NCBI RefSeq assembly: GCF_000213975.1
Contig: NZ_GL892076.1
Span: 2,265,980 to 2,329,979 of the forward strand
Direction of reading: 5' to 3'
Length of the DNA stretch: 64,000 nt
From: Centipeda periodontii DSM 2778
Lineage (GTDB): Bacteria; Bacillota; Negativicutes; Selenomonadales; Selenomonadaceae
The notes under the pieces are model-generated. The model was not told the DNA's origin. It worked only from the letters and a program-made list of their open reading frames with translations, and ran no database searches. The first letter of the stretch is position 1. The number at the start of each line of letters is the position of its first letter. The position numbers and the translations under genes are program-made. Below, piece by piece: positions 1 through 9,228 of this stretch.

Positions 1-77
1 CCCCCGCCAGAGCGGGGGAAGTGGCGAGCGTAGCGAGCCGATAGGGGCGTTCATGCAACAGTCCCTTATTATTTTAG
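1..77. repeat. Right end of a G+C-rich palindromic intergenic repeat (type 2)
   Basis: The first 70 or so bases match the right end of the larger element at 36356-36661: the same CCCCGCC-agag-GCGGGG hairpin, the same GTGGCGAGCGTAGCGAGCC block, and the same end reading GTTCATGCAACA followed by a CCCTT stretch. The rest of this copy lies outside the window. It sits downstream of the DUF819 gene, whose stop is at 94. Confidence 0.75.
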
Positions 78-93
78 CAAGAGCACAATGATC

Positions 94-1266
94 CTACTTA
101 AACATTTCCATTGTATGGGCGACGAGGATGCCGAACGGCGTACCGATGACATAGCCCATCAGCGCCATCAGAATGCCGACGGGGATGAGCGAGCCGGAGT
201 ACGTGCCTGCGAGCACGGGCGCAGACGCCGTGCCGCCGATGTTCGCGAGGGAGGCGACGCACGCCGTGAACATGTCGAGCTTGAAGATGCGTGCAAGGAA
301 GAACATGAGCGTAAAGTGTACGCCGAGGATGATAAAGCCCGTCAGGATCCAATAGGGCGCATCACCAAGTTCGAGCAGGGATGCACGCGAGGCGAGCAGT
401 GCGATGACGGAGTAAAGCAGGACATTCGACATCTCTGCCGAACCCGCCACGCGCCCGAGCGGCGAGACCGCACCGATCAGTCCGAGCACCGTGATAAAAA
501 GGATCGTCCACGTCGCCTTGTCGAAAAACGGTACGGCGGCGTTCAGCATCTTGCCGACGTTTGTACCGACCGCCGAAACAATGAGTGCCGTGCCGAGGAG
601 CAGTATAAGACTCTGAAACGTGATCGTGCCCGTGTTCAGCTTTGCGTCCTCCTCGAGGCTGCGCGACACGGCATCGAGCTGCGTCGTGTCCGCCTTGTTC
701 CAGCGGTTGAAGCGCGGCGCGAGCGTGATGAGCCAGAGCAGGAACATGACCCAGATGGAGTAGTCGATCGAGTCAACCACGAGCGCATAGCCCATATCCG
801 CCTCCGACACACCGAGCGCCGCCTGCACGGCGACCATGTTGCCCGAGCCGCCGAGCCACGAGCCGCAGAGCGCACCGAGTGCCATCCACGAGTCAGCGCC
901 AATGAATCCCTTCATCACAAGGAAGGCAACAATGAATCCAATCATGATGGTAATCGACGCGGAGAAGAAGCCGAGCAGCATGCGCGGCCCGAGTTTCAGC
1001 ACCTTGCGGATGTCGCAGCGCAACAGCATCGTGAAGACCATCGCGTACGTCAGCGAGTTCTTGAGCGCACCATACGCCGGCTTCGTCGCCGCCATATCCC
1101 ACGTACCGACCGTGCAGAGCAGCATGGAGATGAGGTAAACGAGCACGACGGCAGGCAAATAGCGGAACAGCGCCCACCCCGTCCCCTTTTCGAGCGTCAC
1201 CAATGCGCCTGCAAGCAGGATGAGCACGGCGACATAGGTAAATCCATCCGTAATCATAAAATCCAC
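94..1266 (-). CDS. DUF819 family membrane protein (YjcL-like)
   Basis: A 390-residue, almost entirely hydrophobic protein with about ten or more membrane-spanning segments. It shows the two glycine-rich signatures typical of DUF819: one near residues 135-150 with GSWLGGSGN, and one near residues 340-355 with ANIGGTASAP. The family is a predicted inner-membrane transporter of unknown substrate; the duplicated glycine motifs suggest a two-fold pseudosymmetric carrier. The start is an ATG preceded by AAAGGAGTGG. It is transcribed divergently from the dipeptide epimerase gene, so a role in peptide or amino-acid handling is conceivable but only inferred. Confidence 0.85.
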   Translation of the reverse strand: MDFMITDGFTYVAVLILLAGALVTLEKGTGWALFRYLPAVVLVYLISMLLCTVGTWDMAATKPAYGALKNSLTYAMVFTMLLRCDIRKVLKLGPRMLLGFFSASITIMIGFIVAFLVMKGFIGADSWMALGALCGSWLGGSGNMVAVQAALGVSEADMGYALVVDSIDYSIWVMFLLWLITLAPRFNRWNKADTTQLDAVSRSLEEDAKLNTGTITFQSLILLLGTALIVSAVGTNVGKMLNAAVPFFDKATWTILFITVLGLIGAVSPLGRVAGSAEMSNVLLYSVIALLASRASLLELGDAPYWILTGFIILGVHFTLMFFLARIFKLDMFTACVASLANIGGTASAPVLAGTYSGSLIPVGILMALMGYVIGTPFGILVAHTMEMFK

Positions 1267-1324
1267 TCCTTTGTTGCAAATACATCATCTGTAACAGGAT
1301 AATTCCTTGAAGAATGACAATGTT

Positions 1325-1354
1325 GATTATATAATAAAGCAATGAGATAACACA
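1325..1354 (-). promoter_or_regulatory. Candidate promoter for the DUF819 gene
   Basis: Read on the minus strand, a TTGTGT hexamer is followed after 18 bases by a perfect TATAAT, about 60 bases upstream of the ATG. The 161-base divergent region otherwise shows only the strong AAAGGAGG ribosome-binding site of the plus-strand epimerase gene. Confidence 0.4.
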
Positions 1355-1427
1355 ATGGACTTCTGCCCTAAAATGTGAACATTTATGAAAGAATTCTGTA
1401 TACCAAAGGAATCAAAGGAGGATTTCT

Positions 1428-2516
1428 ATGAAAATCACAAAGGTCGAACTCGGAATGCTCTCCGTCCCCCTGCGCGTACCATTCAAGACCGCACGTCGGC
1501 GCGTGGACAGCGTGGAGGATGTCATCGTCCTCATCCGCACGGATACGGGAGCGACGGGCTACGGCGAAGCACCGCCGACGGGCGTCGTCACAGGCGACAC
1601 GACAGGCGGCATCATCGACGCGATCCGCACACATCTTGCGCCGTTGCTCATCGGGCGCGAGGTGAGCGAATTCGAGGATTTGATTCAATCCGTGCAGACG
1701 GCGCTCATTCACAATTCTTCGGCAAAGGCAGCCGTCGACATGGCGCTCTACGATCTCTACGGACAGCTATGGAACATTCCCGTGCACAAGCTGCTCGGCG
1801 GCGCAAAGGACGGCATTGTCACAGACATCACAATCAGCGTGAACGATCCGGAGGAGATGGCACGCGACGCGCGTGACGCGATTCGACGCGGCTATGACAC
1901 CCTCAAGATCAAGGTCGGCGTCACCCCCTCGCTCGATGTCGCACGACTCGCCGCCGTGCGTGAGGCAGTCGGCAGCAATGTGCGCATCCGCATCGACGCA
2001 AATCAGGCATGGAAGCCGCGCGAGGCAGTACGCATTCTCGCGCAGATGGCAGAAAAGGGACTCGACATCGAACTTGTCGAGCAACCCGTCGCCGCTGCGG
2101 ATATCGAGGGACTTGCCTATGTTACACGCGAAAGCGACATTCCCGTCCTTGCCGATGAGGCGGTATTCTCCCCCGCCGATGCCCTACGCATCATGCAGCT
2201 GCACGCCGCTGATATGGTGAACATCAAACTCATGAAATGCGGCGGTCTCTATCCGGCACAGCAGATCGTTGCGGCGGCGGAGATCTACGGTATGGAGTGT
2301 ATGCTCGGCTGTATGCTCGAAGCGAAGATCTCCGTCAACGCCGCCGTCGCCCTCGCCTGTGCAAAGAAGATTGTCACGCGCATCGATCTCGACGGTCCCG
2401 TACTTTGCAGCGAGGATCCGATTGAGGGCGGCGCCGTGTTCAACGAAAAGGACATTACTGCGTCCACAGCACCGGGTCTTGGTATTCGCGGTGTTGCGGG
2501 TCTGCGGATGCTGTGA
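1428..2516 (+). CDS. Dipeptide epimerase (L-Ala-D/L-Glu epimerase type, enolase superfamily)
   Basis: A full-length (362 aa) muconate-lactonizing/mandelate-racemase-like enolase superfamily member. The active-site layout of dipeptide epimerases is visible: KxK at residues 160-162, DAN metal ligand at 190-192, Glu218, Asp243-Glu244 and the second base Lys267. Such enzymes interconvert L-Ala-D-Glu and L-Ala-L-Glu, letting cells recycle murein peptides. Substrate specificity cannot be settled from sequence alone; related epimerases act on other dipeptides. ATG start with AAAGGAGGA seven bases upstream. The next gene follows within ten bases and is probably co-transcribed. Confidence 0.85.
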   Translation: MKITKVELGMLSVPLRVPFKTARRRVDSVEDVIVLIRTDTGATGYGEAPPTGVVTGDTTGGIIDAIRTHLAPLLIGREVSEFEDLIQSVQTALIHNSSAKAAVDMALYDLYGQLWNIPVHKLLGGAKDGIVTDITISVNDPEEMARDARDAIRRGYDTLKIKVGVTPSLDVARLAAVREAVGSNVRIRIDANQAWKPREAVRILAQMAEKGLDIELVEQPVAAADIEGLAYVTRESDIPVLADEAVFSPADALRIMQLHAADMVNIKLMKCGGLYPAQQIVAAAEIYGMECMLGCMLEAKISVNAAVALACAKKIVTRIDLDGPVLCSEDPIEGGAVFNEKDITASTAPGLGIRGVAGLRML

Positions 2517-2526
2517 GGGGATGTTC

Positions 2527-3087
2527 ATGAGTACATCGACGAATTTTGCCGTCGGCGAACCGTTTCCTCTGCCCATTCTGGCGCAGGCAGACGGAGGAAT
2601 GTTCCATGTGGACAAGAATGGCATGATGTTCCTGCTCCAGCTTTCACGCACGGATGCCATCGCCGTCGAGGCATTTCGCACGGGTGAGATCGCGCTTGCG
2701 GTGACGGAGATTGACGGCGTGCTCTTCCTCCTCTACCGCATCGACGGCATCTTCAAGGACGGTTGGGGCGACGCGCCGCTCTCCCTCTCCCTTGTAAAGG
2801 AGGATCTGCTGCCGGATGAGGACAGCCTTGCCGATCCGACCATACACCTCTATCTTGTCGACACGAAACTGAAAATCCTGCTCGCACAGAGAACGGCAAG
2901 CATCCCCGAGGATTTTGCCGAGATCATCCGAAAGAATATCCGCGTACAAAAAGAAGCGCCGCTCTCGGCGCTTGCATTTCAAAAGAAGGTCGCTGCAATC
3001 TGGGCAGAAAAGTCCGCCGCCGATTTGCGCGCGATGGCAAGTGCGACGCATGTACTGCCGATGGCGCTCGGAAATACCGTACATTAG
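2527..3087 (+). CDS. Hypothetical protein following the dipeptide epimerase
   Basis: A 186-residue soluble protein that I do not recognise; no signal peptide, membrane segment or catalytic motif is obvious. It is acidic in the middle and helical-looking at the C-terminus. Two ATGs occur at 2521 and 2527; GAGGGG ends at 2520, so the second has normal spacing and is preferred. It starts ten bases after the epimerase stop, which suggests one operon. A strong hairpin follows 60 bases after the stop. Confidence 0.65.
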   Translation: MSTSTNFAVGEPFPLPILAQADGGMFHVDKNGMMFLLQLSRTDAIAVEAFRTGEIALAVTEIDGVLFLLYRIDGIFKDGWGDAPLSLSLVKEDLLPDEDSLADPTIHLYLVDTKLKILLAQRTASIPEDFAEIIRKNIRVQKEAPLSALAFQKKVAAIWAEKSAADLRAMASATHVLPMALGNTVH

Positions 3088-3148
3088 CTGACAAAAGATG
3101 CGCCAAGACAGTACTGCATGCCGCATATGTATATACACATGAAAGATG

Positions 3149-3198
3149 CTGCTGCATGAAGTTTGACCTAGGAGCAGGTCAAACTCTTCATGCAGCAG
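3149..3198. terminator. Long inverted repeat between convergent genes, probable bidirectional terminator
   Basis: Arms 3149-3169 and 3176-3198 pair over about 21 bases with a two-base bulge and a six-base loop (AGGAGC/AGG region). A TTCCTTTT run follows on the plus strand. It separates the unknown gene at 2527 from ahbB, which converges on it. The outer bases resemble the ends of the type 2 repeat at 36356. Confidence 0.7.
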
Positions 3199-3204
3199 TT
3201 CCTT

Positions 3205-3696
3205 TTAGTCATCCTCGCTAAAATATCGCATCGAGGTCTTTTTCCATTCTTTCTTGGTGTAGAGCATGCGGCGCTCCTCGATGCCAGTCGAGGCGGCGAG
3301 CTCCGCTGCAATCTCCTCACACTCTTCACGGCTGTAGCCGTGGATCATCGTATAGAGGTTGTACTGCCAATCGTCCGTGCGGTTGCGGTCGTAGCAATGC
3401 GAGACGCGCGGATGCTCCGCCATACGCTTTGCGACCTCGTCCACGCGCCCATCGGGCACGTTCCAGACACACAGGCAGTTTGCAGTAAAGCCCACCTCAC
3501 GATGACGCAGAACGGCGCCCATCTTGCGAATCTTTTTCTCCTCACGCATGGCGGTGATATGCGTGAGAAGTTCCTCCTCCGTAATGCCGATCTCTGCCGC
3601 AAGCGCCTTATAGGGCTCTGCAACAAGCGGAAACTCGCCCTGCAAAAGGCGGACAATCTTTCGATCAAGTTCACTGATCTCTATCTCTTCGGTCAT
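3205..3696 (-). CDS. ahbB: Siroheme decarboxylase subunit AhbB (Lrp/AsnC-like fold)
   Basis: An AsnC/Lrp-type protein: an N-terminal helix-turn-helix (about residues 5-55) and a C-terminal RAM-like domain. It is followed on the same strand after, and paired with, a paralogue of the same architecture. Tandem pairs of this kind are AhbA/AhbB, which remove two acetate carboxyls from siroheme to give didecarboxysiroheme in the alternative haem/d1-haem route. The WNVPDGRVDEV and HCYDRNRTDDWQYNLYTMIHG region is characteristic. ATG at 3696 is preferred because GAAGG lies eight bases upstream; a GTG at 3720 overlapping the ahbA stop is the alternative. A plain Lrp regulator is less likely given the pairing. 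Confidence 0.8.
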   Translation of the reverse strand: MTEEIEISELDRKIVRLLQGEFPLVAEPYKALAAEIGITEEELLTHITAMREEKKIRKMGAVLRHREVGFTANCLCVWNVPDGRVDEVAKRMAEHPRVSHCYDRNRTDDWQYNLYTMIHGYSREECEEIAAELAASTGIEERRMLYTKKEWKKTSMRYFSEDD

Positions 3697-3716
3697 AGTT
3701 CGATACCTTCCAACGG

Positions 3717-4175
3717 TCACACGAGTTTGAACTGCACGTTGATCTTGTAGCGCTTATTCGCCTTGAGGCTCATCAGGTGCTCCACGCCCGGCAGCGCGGC
3801 GACGTCGGCGAGGATCTTTTCCTCCGCACGACGCGACGGCGTCAGGAGTGTGAACCAGAGGTTGTACTTCCCCTCGCGCTCGTAGTTGTGGGTCGCTCCT
3901 ACATAACGGTTGACCGCCTGCACCACGTCCGCAAGATGGTCCTCGGCAACACGCAGCGCGATGAGCGTGCCGTGGTAGCCGAGCTGTTCCGAGTTGAAGA
4001 AGGTGCCGATCCGCCGGAGGTACCCCTCATATTTCAACGCATTCAGACGGCTGAGCACATGTTCCTCCGTGGTCTCCAGCATTTCGCCCAAACGCGCAAA
4101 CGGCCGTGAACACAGTGGCAGGTTGCCCTGCAGCAGGTTCAGCAGCCGCTTGTCAAAATCTGTAAGTGGATTCAC
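3717..4175 (-). CDS. ahbA: Siroheme decarboxylase subunit AhbA (Lrp/AsnC-like fold)
   Basis: A 152-residue protein with an N-terminal winged helix and a C-terminal RAM-like domain containing HNYEREGKYNLWFTL, the stretch corresponding to the haem-precursor pocket in this family. It is immediately upstream of ahbB, with 20 bases between stop and the preferred ahbB start. In Bacillus the same position, just after the lon-engB cluster, is occupied by hem genes, which supports a tetrapyrrole role here. The gene has its own leader of about 120 bases after engB. Confidence 0.8.
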   Translation of the reverse strand: MNPLTDFDKRLLNLLQGNLPLCSRPFARLGEMLETTEEHVLSRLNALKYEGYLRRIGTFFNSEQLGYHGTLIALRVAEDHLADVVQAVNRYVGATHNYEREGKYNLWFTLLTPSRRAEEKILADVAALPGVEHLMSLKANKRYKINVQFKLV

Positions 4176-4293
4176 GATAACATCCCCCTAATACACAGAC
4201 AACAGTCCTTCTTTCTGCCGATCGTGCACCTGCCTTGCTCATGGGCGGATATTCGGACACAGAAAGATGAACCAGCTTCATTTCTTTCTGTGC

Positions 4294-4917
4294 CTATTCT
4301 ACCAGATACTCCTTCATCACGTCAAGCAATTCGCGGCGTCCTTCATTTTTCGGCGATGCGTAGGGGAGAATCGTGAGTTCGGGCACGCCGAGCGCTTTCT
4401 GCATCGCCGCAATCTGTGTGCGGCGCGCATTCCTTCCGATCTTGTCCGCCTTCGTGGCGATGACGAGCACGGGGATGTCATGCTCCAAAAGCCAGTCAAA
4501 CATCCTGCGGTCGGATTCCATCGGTGTGTGCCGAATGTCGAGCAGGAGGCAGACGAAGCACAGTTCTTCGGCGCAGAGGAAATATTCTTCGATAAACTTC
4601 GCCCAGACCTTTCTGCTCGCGCGCCCGACCTTTGCATAGCCGTAGCCCGGCAGATCGACGAGGTGGACGGAATGCCGCTCCTCGCCTCCGTCGATCTTGA
4701 GGATGAGTTCGTAAAAGTTGATCGTCTGTGTCTTGCCCGGCTTCGAGGAGACGCGCGCGAGCTGACGGATACGCGTGAGCGAGTTGATGAGTGAGGATTT
4801 CCCGACATTCGAGCGCCCGATAAAGGCGACGGCGGGACGCCGCTCCTCGGGATACTGGTCACGCCGCACGGCAGAGGCGAGATAGGTTGCTTTCGTAACG
4901 ACAACGGGCTCTGTCAC
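4294..4917 (-). CDS. engB: Ribosome biogenesis GTPase EngB/YsxC
   Basis: A TRAFAC GTPase of the EngB (YihA/YsxC) family needed for 50S subunit assembly. The P-loop GRSNVGKS is at about residues 34-41, the G3 motif DLPGYG and G4 motif TKAD are intact, and the length (207 aa) is normal. Start: GTG at 4917 is preferred over GTG at 4923 because AGGAGG lies seven bases before the former and only one base before the latter. It is the last gene of the tig-clpP-clpX-lon-engB series, 11 bases after the lon stop. Confidence 0.92.
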   Translation of the reverse strand: MTEPVVVTKATYLASAVRRDQYPEERRPAVAFIGRSNVGKSSLINSLTRIRQLARVSSKPGKTQTINFYELILKIDGGEERHSVHLVDLPGYGYAKVGRASRKVWAKFIEEYFLCAEELCFVCLLLDIRHTPMESDRRMFDWLLEHDIPVLVIATKADKIGRNARRTQIAAMQKALGVPELTILPYASPKNEGRRELLDVMKEYLVE

Positions 4918-4928
4918 AGGCACACCTC

Positions 4929-7243
4929 CTAATTATACAGCGCAATCTTGAGCACCTCGTCCATATGTGCAACGGGTACGAACTCGAGAGAGGATCGGAC
5001 AACATCGGGGATATCCTCGATGTCGCGCTCATTCTCCTGCGGCAGGACGATGGTCTTCATTCCCTCGCGATAGGCGGCAAGTGTCTTTTCCTTGAGCCCG
5101 CCGATCGGCAGGACGTTACCGCGCAGGGTGATCTCCCCCGTCATGGCAACATCGGAGCGCACCTTGCGCCCAGTGAGCGCCGAGATCATCGCGGTCGCCA
5201 TCGTAATGCCGGCAGAGGGACCGTCCTTCGGGATCGCGCCCTCGGGCAGATGGATGTGGATGTCGTCTTTTCGTAGAAGTCCTCGGCGAGATGAAGGACG
5301 CCCGCACGGCTGCGTACATACGAAAGCGCCGCCTGTGCCGACTCCTGCATGACCTCGCCGAGCTGTCCCGTGAGGATGAGTTTGCCCTTCCCGCGCAGGA
5401 TGTTGACCTCCGTGCGCAGCACATCGCCGCCGACCTCCGTCCATGCGAGTCCCGTCACGACGCCGACAAGCGGCTTCTTCTCCTGCTTTGCCGCGTGATA
5501 CTTCGGGCGCTCGAGGAAGTCCGCGAGATTTGCCTTTGTCACGGAAATCGGCGGCTTCTCATCGGCAACGATCCTGCGCGCCGCCTTGCGGCAGATCTGT
5601 CCGATCACGCGCTCGAGTTCACGCACGCCCGCTTCGCGCGTGTAGGAGCGGATGATCTCGGGCCAGACACCCGCGCTCACACGGATGTCCTTTGCCTTGA
5701 GCCCGTTCTGCGTGCGCTGACGCGGCAGGAGGTGACGCCGAGCGATCTCGATCTTCTCGAGTTCGGTATAACTTGAGAGGTTCAGGATCTCCATGCGGTC
5801 GCGCAGGGGGGCGGGGATCTTGGCAGGGTTGTTCGCCGTCACAATCCAGAATACGCGCGAGAGGTCAAACGGCAGCTCGACAAAGTGATCGCTGAACGTG
5901 CAGTTTTGTGCAGGGTCAAGCACCTCAAGGAGCGCCGCCGACGGGTCGCCGTGGAAGTCCATTGCGATCTTGTCGACCTCATCCAAAAGAAATACGGGGT
6001 TCCGCGTGCCCGCACGGCGAATTCCTTCGAGGATGCGCCCCGGCATTGCGCCGACATAGGTACGCCTGTGCCCGCGAATCTCCGCCTCGTCGCGGATGCC
6101 GCCGAGCGAGATGCGGATGAACTTGCGCCCCATCGCGCGTGCAATCGACGCGCCGAGCGATGTCTTGCCGACGCCGGGCGCGCCGACGAGGCAGAGAATC
6201 GGTGCGCTCTGCTCGGGCGCGAGCCGCCGCACGGCAAGGTAGTCGAGGATGCGCTCTTTGATTTTCTCAAGCCCGTAGTGATCGTGTTCAAGCACCGTCT
6301 GTGCCTGTGCCATGTCGACGTGCTCCTCCGTCATCTCCGACCACGGCAGCTCGATGAGTGTGTCAAGGTAATTGCGGATAACGCCGACCTCGGCGCTCAT
6401 CGCGTGGCTCATGTCAAGGCGATGAATCTCGCGCTCAATGGTCTCGCGCACGGCATCAGGGAACTCCTTCGACGCAAGAGCCTCACGATAGCGATCCACC
6501 TCGGCAGCCTTGTCCGCATCCTCCCCAAGCTCTTTGCGGATCGCCTTGATCTGTTCGCGCAGGTAGAAATCGCGCTGTACCTTGTCCATCTGCTTGCGCA
6601 CGCGGCGGTTGATCTCATGCTCGATCCCCATGATGTCAAGCTCATGCATGAGCGCCTGATAGAGGCGCTCGAGGCGCGCGCGCACGTCAATGGCAGCAAG
6701 GAGCTCCTGCCGCACCTCATGTCGGAGGCTCAGATGGCTCGCGATGATGTCCGCGAGGCGTCCCATATCCTCCATGATGGAGATGGATACAAGTGCTTCG
6801 GGCGGAATCTTGTGCGAGAGCTTCACCCATTCCTCGAACTTACTCGTGACACCGTGCACGAGCGCCTCCATATTCTTGTTCGGCGCCTCGTCCTCTGCCT
6901 CCGCGACCTCATGCACATCTGCCTCGGCATAGGTATCGCCCTCGCGGACGGCAAGGATCTCCGCGCGTTTCTGTCCGTCAACGAGAATGCGCAGCACGCC
7001 CTCGGGCATGCGCAGGAACTGGCGAATCTCCGCAACGGTTCCGACATCGTAGAGATCGTCCGACGTCGGGTCATCATTCTCCGGATCCCGCTGCGCCACG
7101 ACGAGGATTTGGCTGTCGCCCGCAATGGCGCTCTCGATGGCGGCGACCGAACGATCGCGGCCGACGTCGAGGTTGACCATCATGTGCGGATAGACCACCA
7201 GACCGCGCAGCGGGAGCAGTGGAAGCGTTCGTTTTTCGGACAT
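4929..7243 (-). pseudogene. lon: ATP-dependent protease Lon, frameshifted as read
   Basis: A Lon homologue with N-terminal LAN domain (starts MSEKRTLPLLPLRG), a central AAA+ module with Walker A GAPGVGKTS, and a C-terminal serine-lysine protease domain. The reading frame from 7243 breaks near 5268-5271, just after residues LAEDFYEK. The remainder, including the catalytic Ser of DGPSAG and the Lys of GGLKEK, continues in another frame to 4929. Restoring one A in the coding-strand A-run at 5268-5271 gives one protein of about 770 residues, the normal family length. All conserved motifs survive, so a base-call error is as likely as a real lesion. ATG at 7243 is chosen for AAGGA six bases upstream. 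Confidence 0.85.
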
Positions 7244-7312
7244 CGTATTTCCTTCCATCTCTATATGAAAAAAGGAGCACCGCAACGCAGGCTCCTTTCG
7301 TAACGTATCATC

Positions 7313-8578
7313 TTAGTTGGCAGCTGCCATCTTCTGCACACCGGCACCGTCAATGGTCAGAATGGGGTCGCTGTGATTCGCGACGACATCCTTCGTGACC
7401 TGACACGCCGTTACGCCCTGAATCGACGGCACCTCGTACATAACGTTGCGCATGATGCCCTCGATGATGGAGCGCAGTCCGCGCGCCCCCGTCTTGTGCG
7501 TGAGCGCTTCCTTCGCGATGAGATGCAGTGCATCATCCTCAAAGGTGAGACGTACGCCGTCGAGCTCCAAGAGTTTCTGGAACTGCTTGACGAGCGCATT
7601 CTTCGGCTCGGTTAGGATGCGTACAAGTGCCGCCTCGTCGAGCGAGTTGAGCGTCACGACAACAGGGAGGCGCCCGATGAACTCGGGGATCAGACCGTTC
7701 TTCATCAGATCCTCGGGGATCACCTTGCTGAGCGATTCTCCGACGGAAACACGCTTTTTCGAGCGCACCTCGGCGCCAAAGCCCATCTGTTTCTTGCCAA
7801 GACGCGACTCGATGATCTCCTCAATGCCGTCGAACGCACCGCCGCAGATGAAGAGAATGTTCGTCGTATCAATCTGCAGCAGTTCCTGCTGGGGATGCTT
7901 GCGTCCGCCCTGCGGCGGCACAGATGCCGTCGTCCCCTCAAGAATCTTGAGGAGCGCCTGCTGAACGCCCTCGCCCGAAACATCGCGCGTGATGGAGGGA
8001 TTCTCCGACTTGCGCGCGATCTTGTCAATCTCGTCGATGTAGATGATGCCGCGCTGCGCCTTTTCGATGTCGTAGTCTGCCGCCTGAATCAGCTTCAGCA
8101 GAATGTTCTCGACATCCTCGCCGACGTAGCCCGCCTCCGTGAGCGAGGTCGCGTCCGCAATCGCAAACGGCACGTTCAGGATGCGCGCGAGCGTCTGTGC
8201 GAGCAACGTCTTGCCGCTGCCCGTGGGTCCGAGCATGAGGATGTTGGACTTGCGCAGTTCGACGTCCTCGTTCTTCCCCTGCCCCACATTAATACGCTTG
8301 TAGTGGTTGTAGACGGCGACGGACAGAGATTTCTTTGCCTCGTCCTGCCCAATGACATATTGGTCGAGAATATGGCGGATTTCCTTCGGTTTCGGAACAT
8401 CCTTAAGTCCGACTTCAACGTCATCGCTGAATTCCTCTGCTATGATCTCATTGCAGAGTTCAATGCATTCATCGCAGATATAGACACCGGGTCCTGCTAC
8501 GAGCTTGCGCACCTGCTCCTGCGTCTTGCCGCAGAAGGAGCATTTGAGCTGTCCCTTGTCTTCCTCTCCAAATTTCAT
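7313..8578 (-). CDS. clpX: ClpX, ATP-binding unfoldase of ClpXP
   Basis: A 421-residue AAA+ unfoldase. The N-terminal zinc-binding domain has Cys13, Cys16, Cys35 and Cys38; Walker A GPTGSGKT and Walker B IDEIDK follow. The IGF-type loop for docking to ClpP is represented by the KQMGFG segment. ClpX recognises and unfolds tagged substrates and feeds them to ClpP. It lies 14 bases downstream of clpP and upstream of lon in the same orientation, so all are probably one transcription unit. Confidence 0.96.
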   Translation of the reverse strand: MKFGEEDKGQLKCSFCGKTQEQVRKLVAGPGVYICDECIELCNEIIAEEFSDDVEVGLKDVPKPKEIRHILDQYVIGQDEAKKSLSVAVYNHYKRINVGQGKNEDVELRKSNILMLGPTGSGKTLLAQTLARILNVPFAIADATSLTEAGYVGEDVENILLKLIQAADYDIEKAQRGIIYIDEIDKIARKSENPSITRDVSGEGVQQALLKILEGTTASVPPQGGRKHPQQELLQIDTTNILFICGGAFDGIEEIIESRLGKKQMGFGAEVRSKKRVSVGESLSKVIPEDLMKNGLIPEFIGRLPVVVTLNSLDEAALVRILTEPKNALVKQFQKLLELDGVRLTFEDDALHLIAKEALTHKTGARGLRSIIEGIMRNVMYEVPSIQGVTACQVTKDVVANHSDPILTIDGAGVQKMAAAN

Positions 8579-8592
8579 CGCGTCACACCCCC

Positions 8593-9204
8593 TCAGCCTT
8601 TATTCTCTGCGGGTGCAGCCTTGGGACGGGTAACGACCTCGTCGATCAGCCCGTATTCCTTGGCTTCCTCTGCCGACATAAAGTTGTCGCGCTCCGTGTC
8701 GACGTTGATCTTCTCGGGATCCTGCCCCGTGTGGCGTGCCAAGATATTGTTGCCGACCTCGCGCAGACGCAGAATCTCCTTTGCCTGAATCTGGATATCG
8801 GTCGACTGTCCCTGCGCACCGCCGAGCGGCTGGTGGATCATGATGCGTGCGTGCGGTAGCGCATAGCGTTTCCCTGCAGCTCCCGCCGTTAAAAGAATGG
8901 AGCCCATGCTCGCTGCCTGCCCGATGCAGATTGTCGAAACATCCGGCTTGATGTACTGCATCGTGTCGTAGATGGCAAGACCTGCCGTCACGACGCCGCC
9001 CGGACTGTTGATGTAGAGATGAATGTCCTTATCGGGATCCTCGGACTCAAGGAAGAGCAGCTGTGCCACAACAACGTTTGCCACACTGTCGTCAATCGGT
9101 CCACCCAAAAAGATGATGCGTTCCTTGAGCAGGCGGGAGTATATATCGTAGGCACGCTCTCCGCGGCTCGAGTTCTCCACCACCATTGGTACATAATAAC
9201 TCAT
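8593..9204 (-). CDS. clpP: ClpP, proteolytic subunit
   Basis: A 203-residue ClpP serine peptidase. The catalytic Ser99 sits in GQAASMGS and His124 in ARIMIHQP; an Asp follows in the C-terminal third. The glycine-rich loop NSPGG and length are standard. It assembles as a tetradecamer with ClpX or ClpC, both encoded in this window. ATG start with GGGGAGGA upstream; the gene follows tig closely. Confidence 0.96.
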   Translation of the reverse strand: MSYYVPMVVENSSRGERAYDIYSRLLKERIIFLGGPIDDSVANVVVAQLLFLESEDPDKDIHLYINSPGGVVTAGLAIYDTMQYIKPDVSTICIGQAASMGSILLTAGAAGKRYALPHARIMIHQPLGGAQGQSTDIQIQAKEILRLREVGNNILARHTGQDPEKINVDTERDNFMSAEEAKEYGLIDEVVTRPKAAPAENKG

Positions 9205-9228
9205 ACGTTCCTCCCCACAGGGGATCCC

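Noticed and set aside
88-1302. 404-codon plus-strand frame opposite the DUF819 gene
   Set aside because: Highly charged product, antisense to a clear membrane protein.
4258-4292. CACAGAAAGA/TCTTTCTGTG stem-loop after engB as a terminator
   Set aside because: Stem is good but there is no U-tract on the minus strand; left unassigned.
5885-7303. 472-codon plus-strand frame opposite lon
   Set aside because: Antisense to the conserved Lon AAA+ domain; no recognisable motif.
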